DNA of 64,000 bases from WHSW01 sp963759295 (GCA_963759295.1 CAVWYT010000011.1:441624-505623), one strand, 5' to 3'; positions 27,316-36,676 are shown, counted from the stretch's first letter. The notes: generated from the sequence alone by a model not told the origin. A program made the numbers and translations.

Positions 27316-27930
27316 ATGTTCCAGATTCGGATCCATGGACGAGGCGGGCAGGGCGTCGTCACCGCGGCCGAGATGCTCTCGGTCGCCGGCTTCGACGAGG
27401 GCCGCCACGCGCAGGCGTTTCCGACCTTCGGCTCCGAGCGCACCGGTGCGCCGGTCGTCTCGTTCTGCCGTATCGACGACGAGCCGATTCGCGTTCGCGA
27501 GCCGATCGCCGAGCCGGACGCGGTGATCGTCCAGGAGCCGACGCTGCTTCATCAGGTCGATCTGTTCGACGGTCTCGGGGCCGACGGCTACCTGCTGATC
27601 AATACCGCCCGCAGCTTCGACGAGCTCGGCCTCGGCGACTTCGCGGCCGGCTTTCGGCGCCGGCGCCTGCTCACCGTCCCGGCGACCGACCTCGCCCGCG
27701 AGCACCTCGGCCGCCCGCTGCCGAACGCCGTCCTGCTCGGCGGCTTCGCCGGGCTCACCGGCGTCGTCTCGATCGACTCGGTGGTCAAGGCGATCAGGGA
27801 CCGGTTTCCCGGCAAGCTCGGAGACGGCAACATCGCCGGGGCGCGCGCCGCCTTCGATTTCGTCCGCGGCGAGCTCGACCGCCTCGGCGCGGCGAGCAGC
27901 GAGCAGGAACGAGCGACGACGAATGCTTGA
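27316..27930 (+). CDS. 2-oxoacid:acceptor oxidoreductase, gamma subunit
   Basis: 204 residues, the gamma subunit of a pyruvate/2-oxoacid oxidoreductase. Typical stretch RIHGRGGQGVVTAAEML, then AQAFPTFGSERTGAPVVSF. Start ATG at 27316 is chosen because AGAGGAG lies eight bases upstream; a GTG at 27298 would extend the N-terminus and bury the RBS. Overlaps the alpha gene by eight bases. First of four genes that encode one complex. Confidence 0.92.
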   Translation: MFQIRIHGRGGQGVVTAAEMLSVAGFDEGRHAQAFPTFGSERTGAPVVSFCRIDDEPIRVREPIAEPDAVIVQEPTLLHQVDLFDGLGADGYLLINTARSFDELGLGDFAAGFRRRRLLTVPATDLAREHLGRPLPNAVLLGGFAGLTGVVSIDSVVKAIRDRFPGKLGDGNIAGARAAFDFVRGELDRLGAASSEQERATTNA

Positions 27931-29182
27931 GCAGCTCGAGGGATCGGAGGCGATCGCCCGGACGGTCGCCCGCTGCCGCCCCGAGGTGATCTCCGCCTAT
28001 CCGATCTCCCCCCAGACGCATATCGTCGAGGGCCTCTCCGACATGGTGCGGACCGGCGCGCTGGAGCCGTGCGAGTACATGATGGTCGAGTCCGAGTTCG
28101 CCGCGATGTCGGCGTGTATCGGCGCGTCGGCGGCCGGCGCGCGCACCTACACCGCGACCGCGAGCCAGGGCCTGCTCTACATGGCCGAGGCGCTCTTCAA
28201 CGCCTCGGGCCTCGGGCTGCCGATCGTGATGACGGTCGCCAACCGGGCGATCGGAGCGCCGATCAACATCTGGAACGACCACTCCGACTCGATGTCGCAG
28301 CGCGACTCCGGCTGGATCCAGATCTACGCGGAGACCAACCAGGAGGCCGCCGACATGCACGTGCAGGCGTTCGTCCTCGCCGAGCGGCTGTCGCTCCCGG
28401 TGATGGTCTGCATGGACGGGTTCATCCTCACCCACGCCTTCGAGGAGGTCGACGTGCCGGGCGCCGAGCAGGTCGACGACTTCCTGCCGCCGTTCGAGCC
28501 CCGGCAGGTGCTCGACCCCGCCGAGCCGGTGACGATCGGGGCGATGGTCGGCCCGGAGGCGTTCACCGAGGTCAAGTACCTGATGCACGCCAAGCAGTTG
28601 CAGGCGCTCGACGAGATCCCCGAGATCGCTGCCGACTTCTCGACCGCGTTCGGCCGCGAGTCGGGAGGGCTGCTGCGCACCTACAAGACCGAGGACGCCG
28701 AGACGGTGGTCGTCGCCCTCGGCTCGGTGCTGGGCACGATCGAGGACGTCGTCGACGAGCTGCGCGAGCAGGGCGTCAAGATCGGCGCCGTCGGGCTCAA
28801 GTGCTTCCGGCCCTATCCGCTCGAGGAGGTCCGGGAGGCGCTCGCGGGCGCGACCCGGGTGGTGGTGATCGAGAAGGCGTTCGCGGTCGGCGCCGGCGGG
28901 ATCGTCGGCCAGAACGTGCGCCTGGCGCTTTCGGGGCTCGTGTCGCGGGTCTACGACGTGGTCGCCGGGCTCGGCGGCCGTCCGATCACGACGCGCTCGC
29001 TGCACGCGCTGTTCGCCGACGTGCTCAGCGGCGAGCTCGAGCCCGGCCGAATGCACTTCCTCGACCTGAAACGCGATGTCGTCGAGCGCGAGATCGAGCG
29101 CATGACCGCGGGCCATCGCCACGGCCCGCACGCCGAGAACATCCTTCGCGACCTCGGGGTCGTCGCCGCCCGCTCACACTGA
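27923..29182 (+). CDS. 2-oxoacid:acceptor oxidoreductase, alpha subunit
   Basis: 419 residues. Opens with the alpha-subunit domain that shapes the substrate pocket: EVISAYPISPQTHIVE, then EYMMVESEFAAMSACIGAS and TATASQGLLYMAEAL. Second half carries the transketolase C-terminal-like domain (GAVGLKCFRPYPLEEV) and GGRPITTRSLHALF. The closest known layouts are pyruvate and phenylglyoxylate oxidoreductases. Substrate cannot be told from sequence alone. Confidence 0.92.
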   Translation: MLEQLEGSEAIARTVARCRPEVISAYPISPQTHIVEGLSDMVRTGALEPCEYMMVESEFAAMSACIGASAAGARTYTATASQGLLYMAEALFNASGLGLPIVMTVANRAIGAPINIWNDHSDSMSQRDSGWIQIYAETNQEAADMHVQAFVLAERLSLPVMVCMDGFILTHAFEEVDVPGAEQVDDFLPPFEPRQVLDPAEPVTIGAMVGPEAFTEVKYLMHAKQLQALDEIPEIAADFSTAFGRESGGLLRTYKTEDAETVVVALGSVLGTIEDVVDELREQGVKIGAVGLKCFRPYPLEEVREALAGATRVVVIEKAFAVGAGGIVGQNVRLALSGLVSRVYDVVAGLGGRPITTRSLHALFADVLSGELEPGRMHFLDLKRDVVEREIERMTAGHRHGPHAENILRDLGVVAARSH

Positions 29183-29191
29183 GGAGATCCG

Positions 29192-30322
29192 ATGGCCGAG
29201 CAGAAGATCAAGCACTACCAGGTCGGGACCTACGCGGTCGGCAATCGCCTGCTCGACCCGGATCAGCGCTCGGTCCAGGCGCGCATGGAGCGCTCCAACA
29301 CGCTGACCTCGGGCCACCGCGCCTGCCAGGGCTGCGGCGAGGCGCTCGGCGCGCGCTACGTGCTCGACGCCGCGATGCGAGCGACGGGCGGCAGCATGGT
29401 CGCCGCCAACGCGACCGGGTGCCTGGAGGTGTTCTCGACCCCGTATCCGGAGTCCTCTTGGCAGCTTCCCTGGATTCACTCGCTGTTCGGCAACGCCCCC
29501 GCGGTCGCCAGCGGCGTCGCCGCGGCGCTGCGGGCGAAGGGGCGCGAGGACGTTCGCGTCGTCGGGCAGGCCGGCGACGGCGGCACGGTCGACATCGGCT
29601 TCGCCTGCCTCTCGGGCATGTTCGAGCGCGGCGACGACGTGCTCTTCGTCTGTTACGACAACGAGGCGTACATGAACACCGGCGTGCAGCGCTCGGGGGC
29701 GACGCCGCCGGGCGCGCGGACCGCGAACACGAAGCCGGTCGGGAAGGAGCCCGGAAACGTCTTCGGACAGGGCAAGAACGTGCCACTGATCGCGATGGCG
29801 CACGAGATCCCCTACGTCGCGACCGGGACGGTGGCCGAGCCGAGGGACCTGGAGGAGAAGGTCAACCGGGCGATGGAGCTGCGCGGGCCGCGCTACCTCC
29901 ACGTCTTCGTCCCCTGCCCGCTCGGCTGGGGGTCGGCGTCGCAGGACACGATCAGGCTGGCGCGGCTGGTCAAGGAGACCGGCCTGTTCCCCGTCTTCTC
30001 GGCCGAGCACGGCGAGGTCGTCTCGGTGTCGAAGATCCGCCGTCGGGTCCCGGTCACCGAGTACCTGAAGCTCCAGCGTCGCTACGCGCACCTGTTCGGC
30101 GAGCACGGGCATCCGGATGTGATCGACCGCCTGCAGGCGATCGCCGACCGCAACGTCGAGCGCTTCGGGCTGCTCACCGACGCCGAGGAGGCCGCCCACA
30201 TGCCCGGCGAGGCGGCCGATCGAGCCGGGATCCCCGCCGCGCATCCGCGCGGGGCCCCGGACACCGAGGCGGAGAGCAACCTCACGCGGCTGCTCGAGGA
30301 GACCCACGGGAGCCCGCGCTGA
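29192..30322 (+). CDS. 2-oxoacid:acceptor oxidoreductase, beta (TPP-binding) subunit
   Basis: 376 residues. TPP and first iron-sulfur region: SGHRACQGCGEALGARYV, with further Cys in NATGCLEVF; TPP motif GQAGDGGTVDIGF through NEAYMNTGVQRSG. The GDGG...N arrangement is intact. Longer than archaeal PorB by a C-terminal helical part. Starts 9 bp after the alpha stop with GAGGAG upstream; its stop shares one base with the next start (TGATG). Confidence 0.92.
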   Translation: MAEQKIKHYQVGTYAVGNRLLDPDQRSVQARMERSNTLTSGHRACQGCGEALGARYVLDAAMRATGGSMVAANATGCLEVFSTPYPESSWQLPWIHSLFGNAPAVASGVAAALRAKGREDVRVVGQAGDGGTVDIGFACLSGMFERGDDVLFVCYDNEAYMNTGVQRSGATPPGARTANTKPVGKEPGNVFGQGKNVPLIAMAHEIPYVATGTVAEPRDLEEKVNRAMELRGPRYLHVFVPCPLGWGSASQDTIRLARLVKETGLFPVFSAEHGEVVSVSKIRRRVPVTEYLKLQRRYAHLFGEHGHPDVIDRLQAIADRNVERFGLLTDAEEAAHMPGEAADRAGIPAAHPRGAPDTEAESNLTRLLEETHGSPR

Positions 30323-31957
30323 TGGAGAAGCCGTTCGCGATCACGCTCGACGTCGGCACCAGCCGCGCCAACAAGACCGGCTCGTGGCGGACCGAGCGCG
30401 CCGTCTACGTCGACCGGCTGCCGCCGTGCAACCACGCCTGCCCGGCTGGGGAGAACATCCAGGCGTGGCTGTACGAGGCCGAGGAGGGCGGCGAGGGCTA
30501 CGAGCGGGCGTGGCGCAAGATCATGGAGGAGAACCCGTTCCCGGCGATCATGGGACGGGTCTGTTATCACCCCTGCGAGACCTCTTGCAACCGCGCGCAG
30601 CTCGACGAGGCGGTCGGGATCAACTCGATCGAGGGCTTCGTCGGCGACGAGGCGATCCGCAACGGATGGCGGGTCGAGGTCGAAGCCGAGCCGACCGGCA
30701 AGCGGGTGCTGATCGTCGGCGCCGGCCCGTCCGGCCTCTCCGCCGCCTACCACCTGGCGCGGCGCGGCCACGAGGTGACGATCCGCGAGGCCGGGCCGAT
30801 GGCCGGCGGGATGATGCGCTTCGGGATCCCGAAGTACCGCCTGCCGCGCGACGTCCTCGACGCCGAGGTGCAGCGGATCGTCGACCTCGGGGTGACGCTC
30901 GAGCTCGACGCCAAGGTCACCGACCTGATCGACGTCGATGCGCGACGGTGGCTTCGACGCGGTCTTTCTCGCCGTCGGCGCGCAGATCGGCAAGCGCGCC
31001 TACGTCCCGGCCGGCAGCGCCGCGCACGTCATCGACGCGGTCTCGATGCTTCATGGGCTCGAGGAGGGCGAGACGCCGCTGCTCGGCCGCCGGGTCGCGA
31101 TCTACGGCGGCGGCAACACGGCGATGGACGCGGCGCGGACCGCCAAGCGGCTCGGCGCCTCCGACGCGGTCGTCGTCTACCGCCGCAACCGCGACCGCAT
31201 GCCGGCGCACGACTTCGAGGTCGCCGAGGCCGAGGAGGAGGGGGTGCTGATCAAGTGGCTGTCGACGATCAAGCACGTCGACGAGGACAAGCTCTTGATC
31301 GAGCGCATGGAGCTCGACGAGACCGGCTTTCCGCAGCCGACCGGCGAGCTCGAGGAGCTCGAGGCCGACTCGCTGATCCTCGCTCTCGGCCAGGAGACCG
31401 ACCTCTCGCTGCTCGACGGCGTCCCCGGGCTCACGGTCACCGACGGCGTGGTCGAGGTCGGGCCGAACATGATGACCGGCTGCGACGGCATCTTCGCGGG
31501 CGGCGACATGGTGCCCGCCGAGCGCTCGGTGACGGTCGGGGTCGGGCACGGCAAGAAGGCCGCTCGCAACATCGACGCCTGGCTGCGCGGGGTCGAGCTC
31601 GAGCGCCCGCGCAAGCACGCGATCGCGGAGTTCGAGGACCTCAACACCTGGTACTACGCCGACGCGCCGCGAGCGCACCGGTCCCGGCTGGAGGCGGTGC
31701 GCCGGCAGACCAACTTCGAGGAGGTCGTCAAGGGGCTCGATGAGTCCAACGCCCTGTATGAGGCTCGCCGCTGCATGTCGTGTGGCAACTGCTTCTCCTG
31801 CGACAACTGCTACGGCGTCTGCCCCGACAACGCGGTGCTGAAGCTGGGCGCGCCCGGCGAGCTCTACGAGATCGATTACGACTACTGCAAGGGCTGCGGC
31901 ATCTGCGTCGCCGAGTGCCCGTGCGGGGCGATCGAGATGATCCCCGAGCAGATCTGA
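30322..31957 (+). CDS. GltD-like FAD/NAD(P) oxidoreductase fused to a 2x[4Fe-4S] ferredoxin (one frame break)
   Basis: Electron-transfer subunit of the 2-oxoacid oxidoreductase, about 545 residues. N-terminus has the GltD Fe-S motif (PPCNHACPAGENIQ, then CYHPCETSCNR), an FAD site (VLIVGAGPSGLSAAYHLA), an NAD(P) site (VAIYGGGNTAMDAA) and a second FAD motif (GIFAGGDM). The C-terminus adds a bacterial ferredoxin with two clusters (CMSCGNCFSCDNC and CKGCGICVAECPCG). Phenylglyoxylate:NAD+ oxidoreductase of denitrifying Aromatoleum uses a similar flavoprotein (PadH), so this complex probably reduces NAD(P)+. The frame changes near 30938 by one extra base between VTDLIDV and RDGGFDAVF. Confidence 0.88.
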
Positions 31958-31983
31958 GCCGGCGCCGGCTCGATCCGCGCCCC

Positions 31984-31989
31984 TAACCT
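31984..31989 (+). promoter_or_regulatory. -10-like TAACCT of a leaderless promoter (UbiA gene)
   Basis: Nine bases before the ATG at 31999, with no ribosome-binding site. Confidence 0.42.
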
Positions 31990-31998
31990 GTTGCGGCC

Positions 31999-32877
31999 AT
32001 GCCGCCGCTGATCCGGGCCCTGCGCCCGTCGGAGTGGATCAAGAACCTGCTCGTGTTCGCCGGCCTGCTGTTCAGCGGGCGGCTCGACGACGGCGCCGCG
32101 GTCGCCGACGCGACGCTCACCTTCGCCGCCTTCTGCGCGATCTCGAGCGCCGGTTATCTGGTCAATGACCTCCGCGACCGCGAGCACGACCGCCATCATC
32201 CCGAGAAGCGCGACCGCCCGATCGCCAGCGGCGCCGTTTCGCCGGCGACCGCCGGCGCGCTCGCGGTGCTCTTGGCGGCGGCGGGGATCGCGGTCGGTTT
32301 CGCGGTCGACGCCGAGGTCGCCGGGTTCGTCGCCCTCTACGGGGCCGTCACCGCCGCCTACTCGCTCGGTCTCAAGCGGCTGGTGATCATCGACGTGATG
32401 ACGATCTCCTCGCTGTTCATCCTCCGGGTCGTCGCCGGCGCCGTCGCGGTCGGCGCCCACGCCTCGGAGTTCCTGCTCATCTGCACCGGGATGCTGGCGC
32501 TGTTCCTCGGCTTCACCAAGCGCCGCCAGGAGGCGATGCTCGAGGAGGCGGACCCGATCGAGGTGGCCGGGGCGCCGGCGACGCGCCCCGTGCTCGAGCA
32601 CTACTCGCTCCCCTTCCTCGACCAGATGATCGCGATGGTGACCGCCTCGTCGATCATCACCTACGTGATCTACGCGGTCGACTCGCCGCGGATCGGCTCG
32701 AAGATGCTCGCCACCGCCCCCTCGGTCCTCTACGGGATCTTCCGCTACCTGTACCTGATCTACGACCGCCGCGACACGCGCTCGACCGCCGCGATCCTCA
32801 CCGAGGACCCGGGGATGGTGTTCGCCGCGGTGACCTGGGTCGGGGCGGCCCTGGTGATGCTCTACGTGGTCGACTGA
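31999..32877 (+). CDS. UbiA-type prenyltransferase, decaprenyl-phosphate phosphoribosyltransferase-like
   Basis: 292 residues, about nine helices. Begins LIRALRPSEWIKNLLVFAGL, and the first Asp-rich motif NDLRDREHDRHHPEKRDRPIASG-type region (NDLRDREHDR followed by HPEKRDRPIASG) is that of the Rv3806c family rather than of quinone UbiA enzymes. In mycobacteria this enzyme makes the arabinose donor precursor for cell-wall arabinan; whether this organism has arabinan cannot be told here. ATG with a likely leaderless promoter. Its 3' end overlaps the convergent channel gene by 16 bp. Confidence 0.85.
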   Translation: MPPLIRALRPSEWIKNLLVFAGLLFSGRLDDGAAVADATLTFAAFCAISSAGYLVNDLRDREHDRHHPEKRDRPIASGAVSPATAGALAVLLAAAGIAVGFAVDAEVAGFVALYGAVTAAYSLGLKRLVIIDVMTISSLFILRVVAGAVAVGAHASEFLLICTGMLALFLGFTKRRQEAMLEEADPIEVAGAPATRPVLEHYSLPFLDQMIAMVTASSIITYVIYAVDSPRIGSKMLATAPSVLYGIFRYLYLIYDRRDTRSTAAILTEDPGMVFAAVTWVGAALVMLYVVD

Positions 32878-33731
32878 GGCCCTGACGACGGCTCGGTCGG
32901 GTCGGGGATCCCGAGCCTCATGCGCATCGTCTCGTCGTAGTCGTCGAGCGCCATCCGGAGCGTCTCGGCGCGCACCTTGAGCGCGTGCGGGGCTCCGTCC
33001 TCGCGCGCATCCTCGATCAGCCGGCGCAGGAACGGCACCAGGTCCGCGAACTCGAGCCGATCGTCCTCGGAGCGGAAGTAGTAGGTGATCGGAAAGTGGA
33101 TCACGTCCCGGCGGGCGACGATCAGCTGGGTCGTGAACGAGGTCAGCATGCGCTCCAGGAGCGCGGGGTCGGCGTCCGCGAGCCGCTCGCCGAGACGCTC
33201 CTCGGCGAGGCGGACGAGGTGGACCTCGTGCGCGAGCGCGTCGCGGCGCGCCAGCGTGCCGTGGATCGAGATCAGCCACGAGATGCTCGCGGTCAGCAGC
33301 CCGAGCCCGAACAGCGTCTCCACCGGCCCCAGGATCCGGAGCCCCCACGCCTGGGGGGCGATGTCGCCGTAGCCGAGGCTGGTGATGTTGACGAGCGAGA
33401 CGTAGACCGCGTCGAGGATCGAGTCGTGATCCTCGGGCGAGAGGCTCGCCTGGTAGGTGAAGCCCTCCGGCATGTGCGGGAGGAAGATCAGCGCCCAGCC
33501 GAGCACCAGCATCGCCGTCCAGGTGGTGAGCACGGCGATGTAGCCGAGCGGCCCGGCGACGAGCGGCGCCGAGTCGCCGCCGCGCCCGAGCCGGCGCCCG
33601 AGCGACCACACTCCCCGCGCGACGCTGCGCCCGAGGACGCCGCGGCCGGAAGGGTGAAAGAGGGTCTCGAAGATGTCGCGCAGCGCGACCGCGATCAGCG
33701 CGATCCCGAGCCCGGTGAGGATGAGCTCCAC
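32862..33731 (-). CDS. two-helix potassium channel family protein
   Basis: 289 residues. First helix near the N-terminus, then two helices around the selectivity filter: TSLGYGDIAPQAWGL, the T-x-G-Y-G-D filter with S-L. A 150-residue cytoplasmic helical tail follows (YYFRSEDDRLEFADLVPF), without RCK or cyclic-nucleotide domain. Probably a K+ channel of the Ion_trans_2 type. GTG start seven bases after a TAGCGT element. Convergent 16-bp overlap with the UbiA gene. Confidence 0.87.
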   Translation of the reverse strand: MELILTGLGIALIAVALRDIFETLFHPSGRGVLGRSVARGVWSLGRRLGRGGDSAPLVAGPLGYIAVLTTWTAMLVLGWALIFLPHMPEGFTYQASLSPEDHDSILDAVYVSLVNITSLGYGDIAPQAWGLRILGPVETLFGLGLLTASISWLISIHGTLARRDALAHEVHLVRLAEERLGERLADADPALLERMLTSFTTQLIVARRDVIHFPITYYFRSEDDRLEFADLVPFLRRLIEDAREDGAPHALKVRAETLRMALDDYDETMRMRLGIPDPTEPSSGPQSTT

Positions 33732-33738
33732 GGCCGAG

Positions 33739-33744
33739 ACGCTA
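33739..33744 (-). promoter_or_regulatory. -10-like TAGCGT of a leaderless promoter (K+ channel gene)
   Basis: Seven bases before the GTG at 33731. The divergent acyl-CoA dehydrogenase promoter is 30 bp away. Confidence 0.42.
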
Positions 33745-33773
33745 GCGGCGGGGCCCGGCCGCGGGCGGCCCGC

Positions 33774-33779
33774 TAGGTT
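33774..33779 (+). promoter_or_regulatory. -10-like TAGGTT of a leaderless promoter (acyl-CoA dehydrogenase)
   Basis: Seven bases before the ATG at 33787, no ribosome-binding site. Confidence 0.45.
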
Positions 33780-33786
33780 TCGCGCG

Positions 33787-34926
33787 ATGGATCTGACGCT
33801 GAGCGACTCCGAACGAGCATTTCGCGACGAGCTCCGGGCCTGGATCGAGGAGAACCACCCGGGGCCGGCCCCGCGGGGCGGCGATCAGGCGCAGTTCGAG
33901 TTCGAGCGCCGCTGGCAGCGCGAGCTCCACGCGGCCGGCTGGGCGGGCGTCTCGTGGCCGAAGGAGTACGGCGGCCGCGGCGCGACCCTGGTCGAGCAGT
34001 CGATCTTCGGCGAGGAGCTGGCGCGCGCGAAGGCGCCGCGGCCGGCGAACGTGCTCGGCCTCGTGATGGGCGGCCCGGTGGTCATCGCCCACGGGTCCAC
34101 CGAGCAGAAGGAGCGCTTTCTCGAGCCGATCCTCTCCGCCGAGGAGATCTGGTGCCAGGGCTTCTCCGAGCCGGAGTCGGGCTCCGACCTCGCCTCGCTG
34201 AAGACGCGGGCGGTGAAGGACGACGGCGGCTGGCGGATCACCGGCCAGAAGGTGTGGACCACCTTCGCCCACGAGGCGAAGTGGTGCATGCTCGTCGCCC
34301 GCTCCGATCCGGATGTGCCCAAGCACAAGGGCCTGACCTACTTCTTGATGGACATGGAGCAGGACGAGATCGAGGTCCGGCCGCTGCGCCAGATCACCGG
34401 CGAGGCCGAGTTCAACGAGCTCTTCATAGAGGGCGCCTACGTTGCCGACGAGAACGTCATCGGCGGCGAGGGCAACGGCTGGATGGTCGCGATCACGACC
34501 CTGATGAACGAGCGCGCCGGGCTCGGCGCGTCGGCCGCGCTCGGGCTCGCGATCGCGCTCGACGAGCTGATCGAGCTCGCCCGGCGACGCGGGCGCGCCG
34601 ACGACCCGCTCGTCCGCGACAAGCTCGCGCGGCTGAAGATCGGGATCGAGGGGCTGCGGCTCGGCGCCCTGCGCGCGCTGACGACGACGATGAAGGTCGG
34701 GATCCCCGGGCCGGAGGGATCGATCTCGAAGCTGCAGTGGTCGTCGACCAACCAGGCGCTGACCGAGCTCGCGCTCGAGCTCGGTCAGATCGAGACGCTC
34801 TCGAGGGACTCGCTGTGGTCGTACCGCTTCCTGCGCTCGCGGGCCAACTCGATCGAGGGCGGGACCAGCGACGTGCTCAAGAACATCGTCGCCGAGCGCG
34901 TGCTCGGGTTGCCGAAGCTCAGGTAG
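33787..34926 (+). CDS. acyl-CoA dehydrogenase (first of a pair)
   Basis: 379 residues, FAD enzyme oxidising an acyl-CoA to the enoyl-CoA. Landmarks: GWAGVSWPKEYGGRGAT, CQGFSEPESGSDLASLKT, GWRITGQKVWTTFAHEA, and C-terminal NSIEGGTSDVLKNIVAERVLGLP. The last block fits the FadE26/FadE17-like group that works as heterotetramers with a shorter partner. The next gene, 10 bp downstream, is such a partner. Substrate unknown; steroid side chain or branched acids are common in this group. Confidence 0.9.
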   Translation: MDLTLSDSERAFRDELRAWIEENHPGPAPRGGDQAQFEFERRWQRELHAAGWAGVSWPKEYGGRGATLVEQSIFGEELARAKAPRPANVLGLVMGGPVVIAHGSTEQKERFLEPILSAEEIWCQGFSEPESGSDLASLKTRAVKDDGGWRITGQKVWTTFAHEAKWCMLVARSDPDVPKHKGLTYFLMDMEQDEIEVRPLRQITGEAEFNELFIEGAYVADENVIGGEGNGWMVAITTLMNERAGLGASAALGLAIALDELIELARRRGRADDPLVRDKLARLKIGIEGLRLGALRALTTTMKVGIPGPEGSISKLQWSSTNQALTELALELGQIETLSRDSLWSYRFLRSRANSIEGGTSDVLKNIVAERVLGLPKLR

Positions 34927-34936
34927 GAGGCACGGG

Positions 34937-35956
34937 ATGGACTTCGACTTCAACGACGAGCAGCGCGAGATCAAGTCGACCGCGAAGGAGTTCGTCGCGG
35001 CCCGCTTCAAGCCCGAGAAGGTGCGCGAGCTGGCCGAGGCCGAGAGCCCTTACGACGAGGCGATCTGGGCGGAGATGTGCGAGCTCGGCTGGCCGGGGAT
35101 CGCGATCGCCGAGGAGTACGGAGGCCAGGGACTCGGCGTCGTCGAGCTGGTCATCCTCCAAGAGGAGCTGGGCTACGCCTGCGCCCCGTCGCCGATGATC
35201 TCCAACGCCTACGCCGGCGCGGTGATCGAGGATGCCGGCTCCGACGATCAGCGCAGCCGCTGGCTGCCCGGGATCGCCTCGGGAGGGCAGCGCGGCGCGG
35301 CCGAGCTCGCCAACGACGACGGCGCGATCGTCGGCGCCGCTTCCGGAGCGTCGATCCTCGTGCTTGCCGAGGGCGACGGGGCAAGGCTCGTCGAGCCCGC
35401 CGCCGCCGAGCTCGAGCGCCTCGATTTGATCGACACGACGCGCGCCTACTTCAGAGTCTCCGCGGAGGGGGGTGATTCGCTGCCCGGCGACGTCTCCCGC
35501 GCCGTCGACGTCGGCACGGTGGCGCTCGCCGCCGAGCTCGTCGGCGTCGCCCAGCGGGCGCTCGACATCGCCGTCTCCTACGCCAAGGAGCGCGAGCAGT
35601 TCGGGCGGCCGATCGGCGCCTACCAGGCGGTCTCCCATCGGCTCGCCGGAATGCTCTGGGAGGTCGAGGAGGCGCGGTCGCTCCTCTACTACGCGGCCTG
35701 GGTCGCCGACGCCGAGCCCGAGTCGCTGCCGCTGGCCGCGTCGATGGTCAAGGCGCGAGCGTCCGACAGCGCCGGCGCGGTCACCCACGACGCGATCCAG
35801 ACCCTCGGCGGGATCGGCTTCACCTGGGAGCACGACATCCACTTCCTGCTCAAGCGCGCACGGGTCTCCACCGAGCTGCTCGGCAGCCCGCGACGGCATC
35901 GCGAGCGAGTCGCCGAGCTGATCGGGATGGGCGCCTCCCAGCCGGCCGCCGCCTGA
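34937..35956 (+). CDS. acyl-CoA dehydrogenase (second of a pair, short form)
   Basis: 339 residues. MDFDFNDEQREIKSTAKEFV, then GWPGIAIAEEYGGQGLG and AVSHRLAGMLWEVEEARSLL; ends with IQTLGGIGFTWEHDIHFLLKRA. The middle beta domain is short (the region after GAIVGAASG) and lacks the usual FAD-contact motif with SGSD, which suits a subunit completing a shared active site with the preceding protein. GGAGGCACGGG lies just upstream of the ATG. Confidence 0.88.
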   Translation: MDFDFNDEQREIKSTAKEFVAARFKPEKVRELAEAESPYDEAIWAEMCELGWPGIAIAEEYGGQGLGVVELVILQEELGYACAPSPMISNAYAGAVIEDAGSDDQRSRWLPGIASGGQRGAAELANDDGAIVGAASGASILVLAEGDGARLVEPAAAELERLDLIDTTRAYFRVSAEGGDSLPGDVSRAVDVGTVALAAELVGVAQRALDIAVSYAKEREQFGRPIGAYQAVSHRLAGMLWEVEEARSLLYYAAWVADAEPESLPLAASMVKARASDSAGAVTHDAIQTLGGIGFTWEHDIHFLLKRARVSTELLGSPRRHRERVAELIGMGASQPAAA

Positions 35957-35991
35957 CGCCTACCTACCGGTGTCGCGGGAGCGGCCCGGGA

Positions 35992-36324
35992 TCAGGGATC
36001 CGGGAGCACCTCGGCGTCGCTGGCGAGTTGCGTCCGGCCGTTGACCGCGTACTCGAGGTCGACCGTCTCGTCGGTTCGGTATGTGCCGACGACGCCGATC
36101 AACATCGAAGCCCATCGCAGGCCGCTCAGCTTCTCCTCCTTGAGGATCGGGCGCGCGAACACGACCTCGTCACCGCGCAGCTCGTAATCGACGTCGCGCT
36201 GCTGCTCGACGCCGCTGACGTAGACCGTGATCGGCTCCTGCGCGCCGCGCGGAAGCCGAACCCGACGGCCGGCCGCGTAGCTGCCCTTCGGAATCTCGAT
36301 CTCACGCCGCTCCATGGCGCTCAT
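35992..36324 (-). CDS. hypothetical protein (110 aa), beta-rich
   Basis: Not recognised. MSAMERREIEIPKGS, then a run of short beta strands (RVRLPRGAQEPITVYVSG, YELRGDEVVFARPI) and one hydrophobic stretch (WASMLIGVVGTY). No signal peptide or Cys. Its ATG overlaps the stop of the next upstream gene by four bases. Could be a small beta-barrel domain; function unknown. Confidence 0.6.
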   Translation of the reverse strand: MSAMERREIEIPKGSYAAGRRVRLPRGAQEPITVYVSGVEQQRDVDYELRGDEVVFARPILKEEKLSGLRWASMLIGVVGTYRTDETVDLEYAVNGRTQLASDAEVLPDP

Positions 36325-36668
36325 AGGCTACGGATGGCCTCGCGGACCGCGTCGAAAGGCGTCTCGCCCTGGCGCGGCGCGAGCTTCGCGCGGCGAATCC
36401 CGCCCGTGAACGCGACCAGCTCGCCGTCGCCCATGACGTCGATCCCGGCGGCTCGTCCGCCCCGCCAGCCACCGCTCGAGAGCTCGAGCCTGGCGGCCAC
36501 GCGGGCGCCGGCGTCGAAGTCGCGCAGCGCCTTGACCGCCGGCAGCCGGCCGGCGCGCCGCACCTCGGTCGCCTCGCGCTCCATCGCCGCGACCGCTTCG
36601 CCGAGGTCGTCGAAGCGCTCGCGCCTCACCTTCGGCCCGGCTCTGACCGTGAGCCGGTAGCGGCTCAA
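36321..36668 (-). CDS. hypothetical protein (115 aa) in the citrate synthase transcript
   Basis: Not recognised. TTG start (LSRYRLTVRAGPKVRRERF) eight bases after the citrate synthase stop. It has a helix FDDLGEAVAAMEREATEVRR followed by strands (GARVAARLELSSGG, GDGELVAFTGGIRRAKL). Downstream it overlaps the next small gene. Close linkage with gltA implies co-transcription; a role in citrate metabolism is not shown. Confidence 0.62.
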   Translation of the reverse strand: MSRYRLTVRAGPKVRRERFDDLGEAVAAMEREATEVRRAGRLPAVKALRDFDAGARVAARLELSSGGWRGGRAAGIDVMGDGELVAFTGGIRRAKLAPRQGETPFDAVREAIRSL

Positions 36669-36676
36669 GCGCCGGG

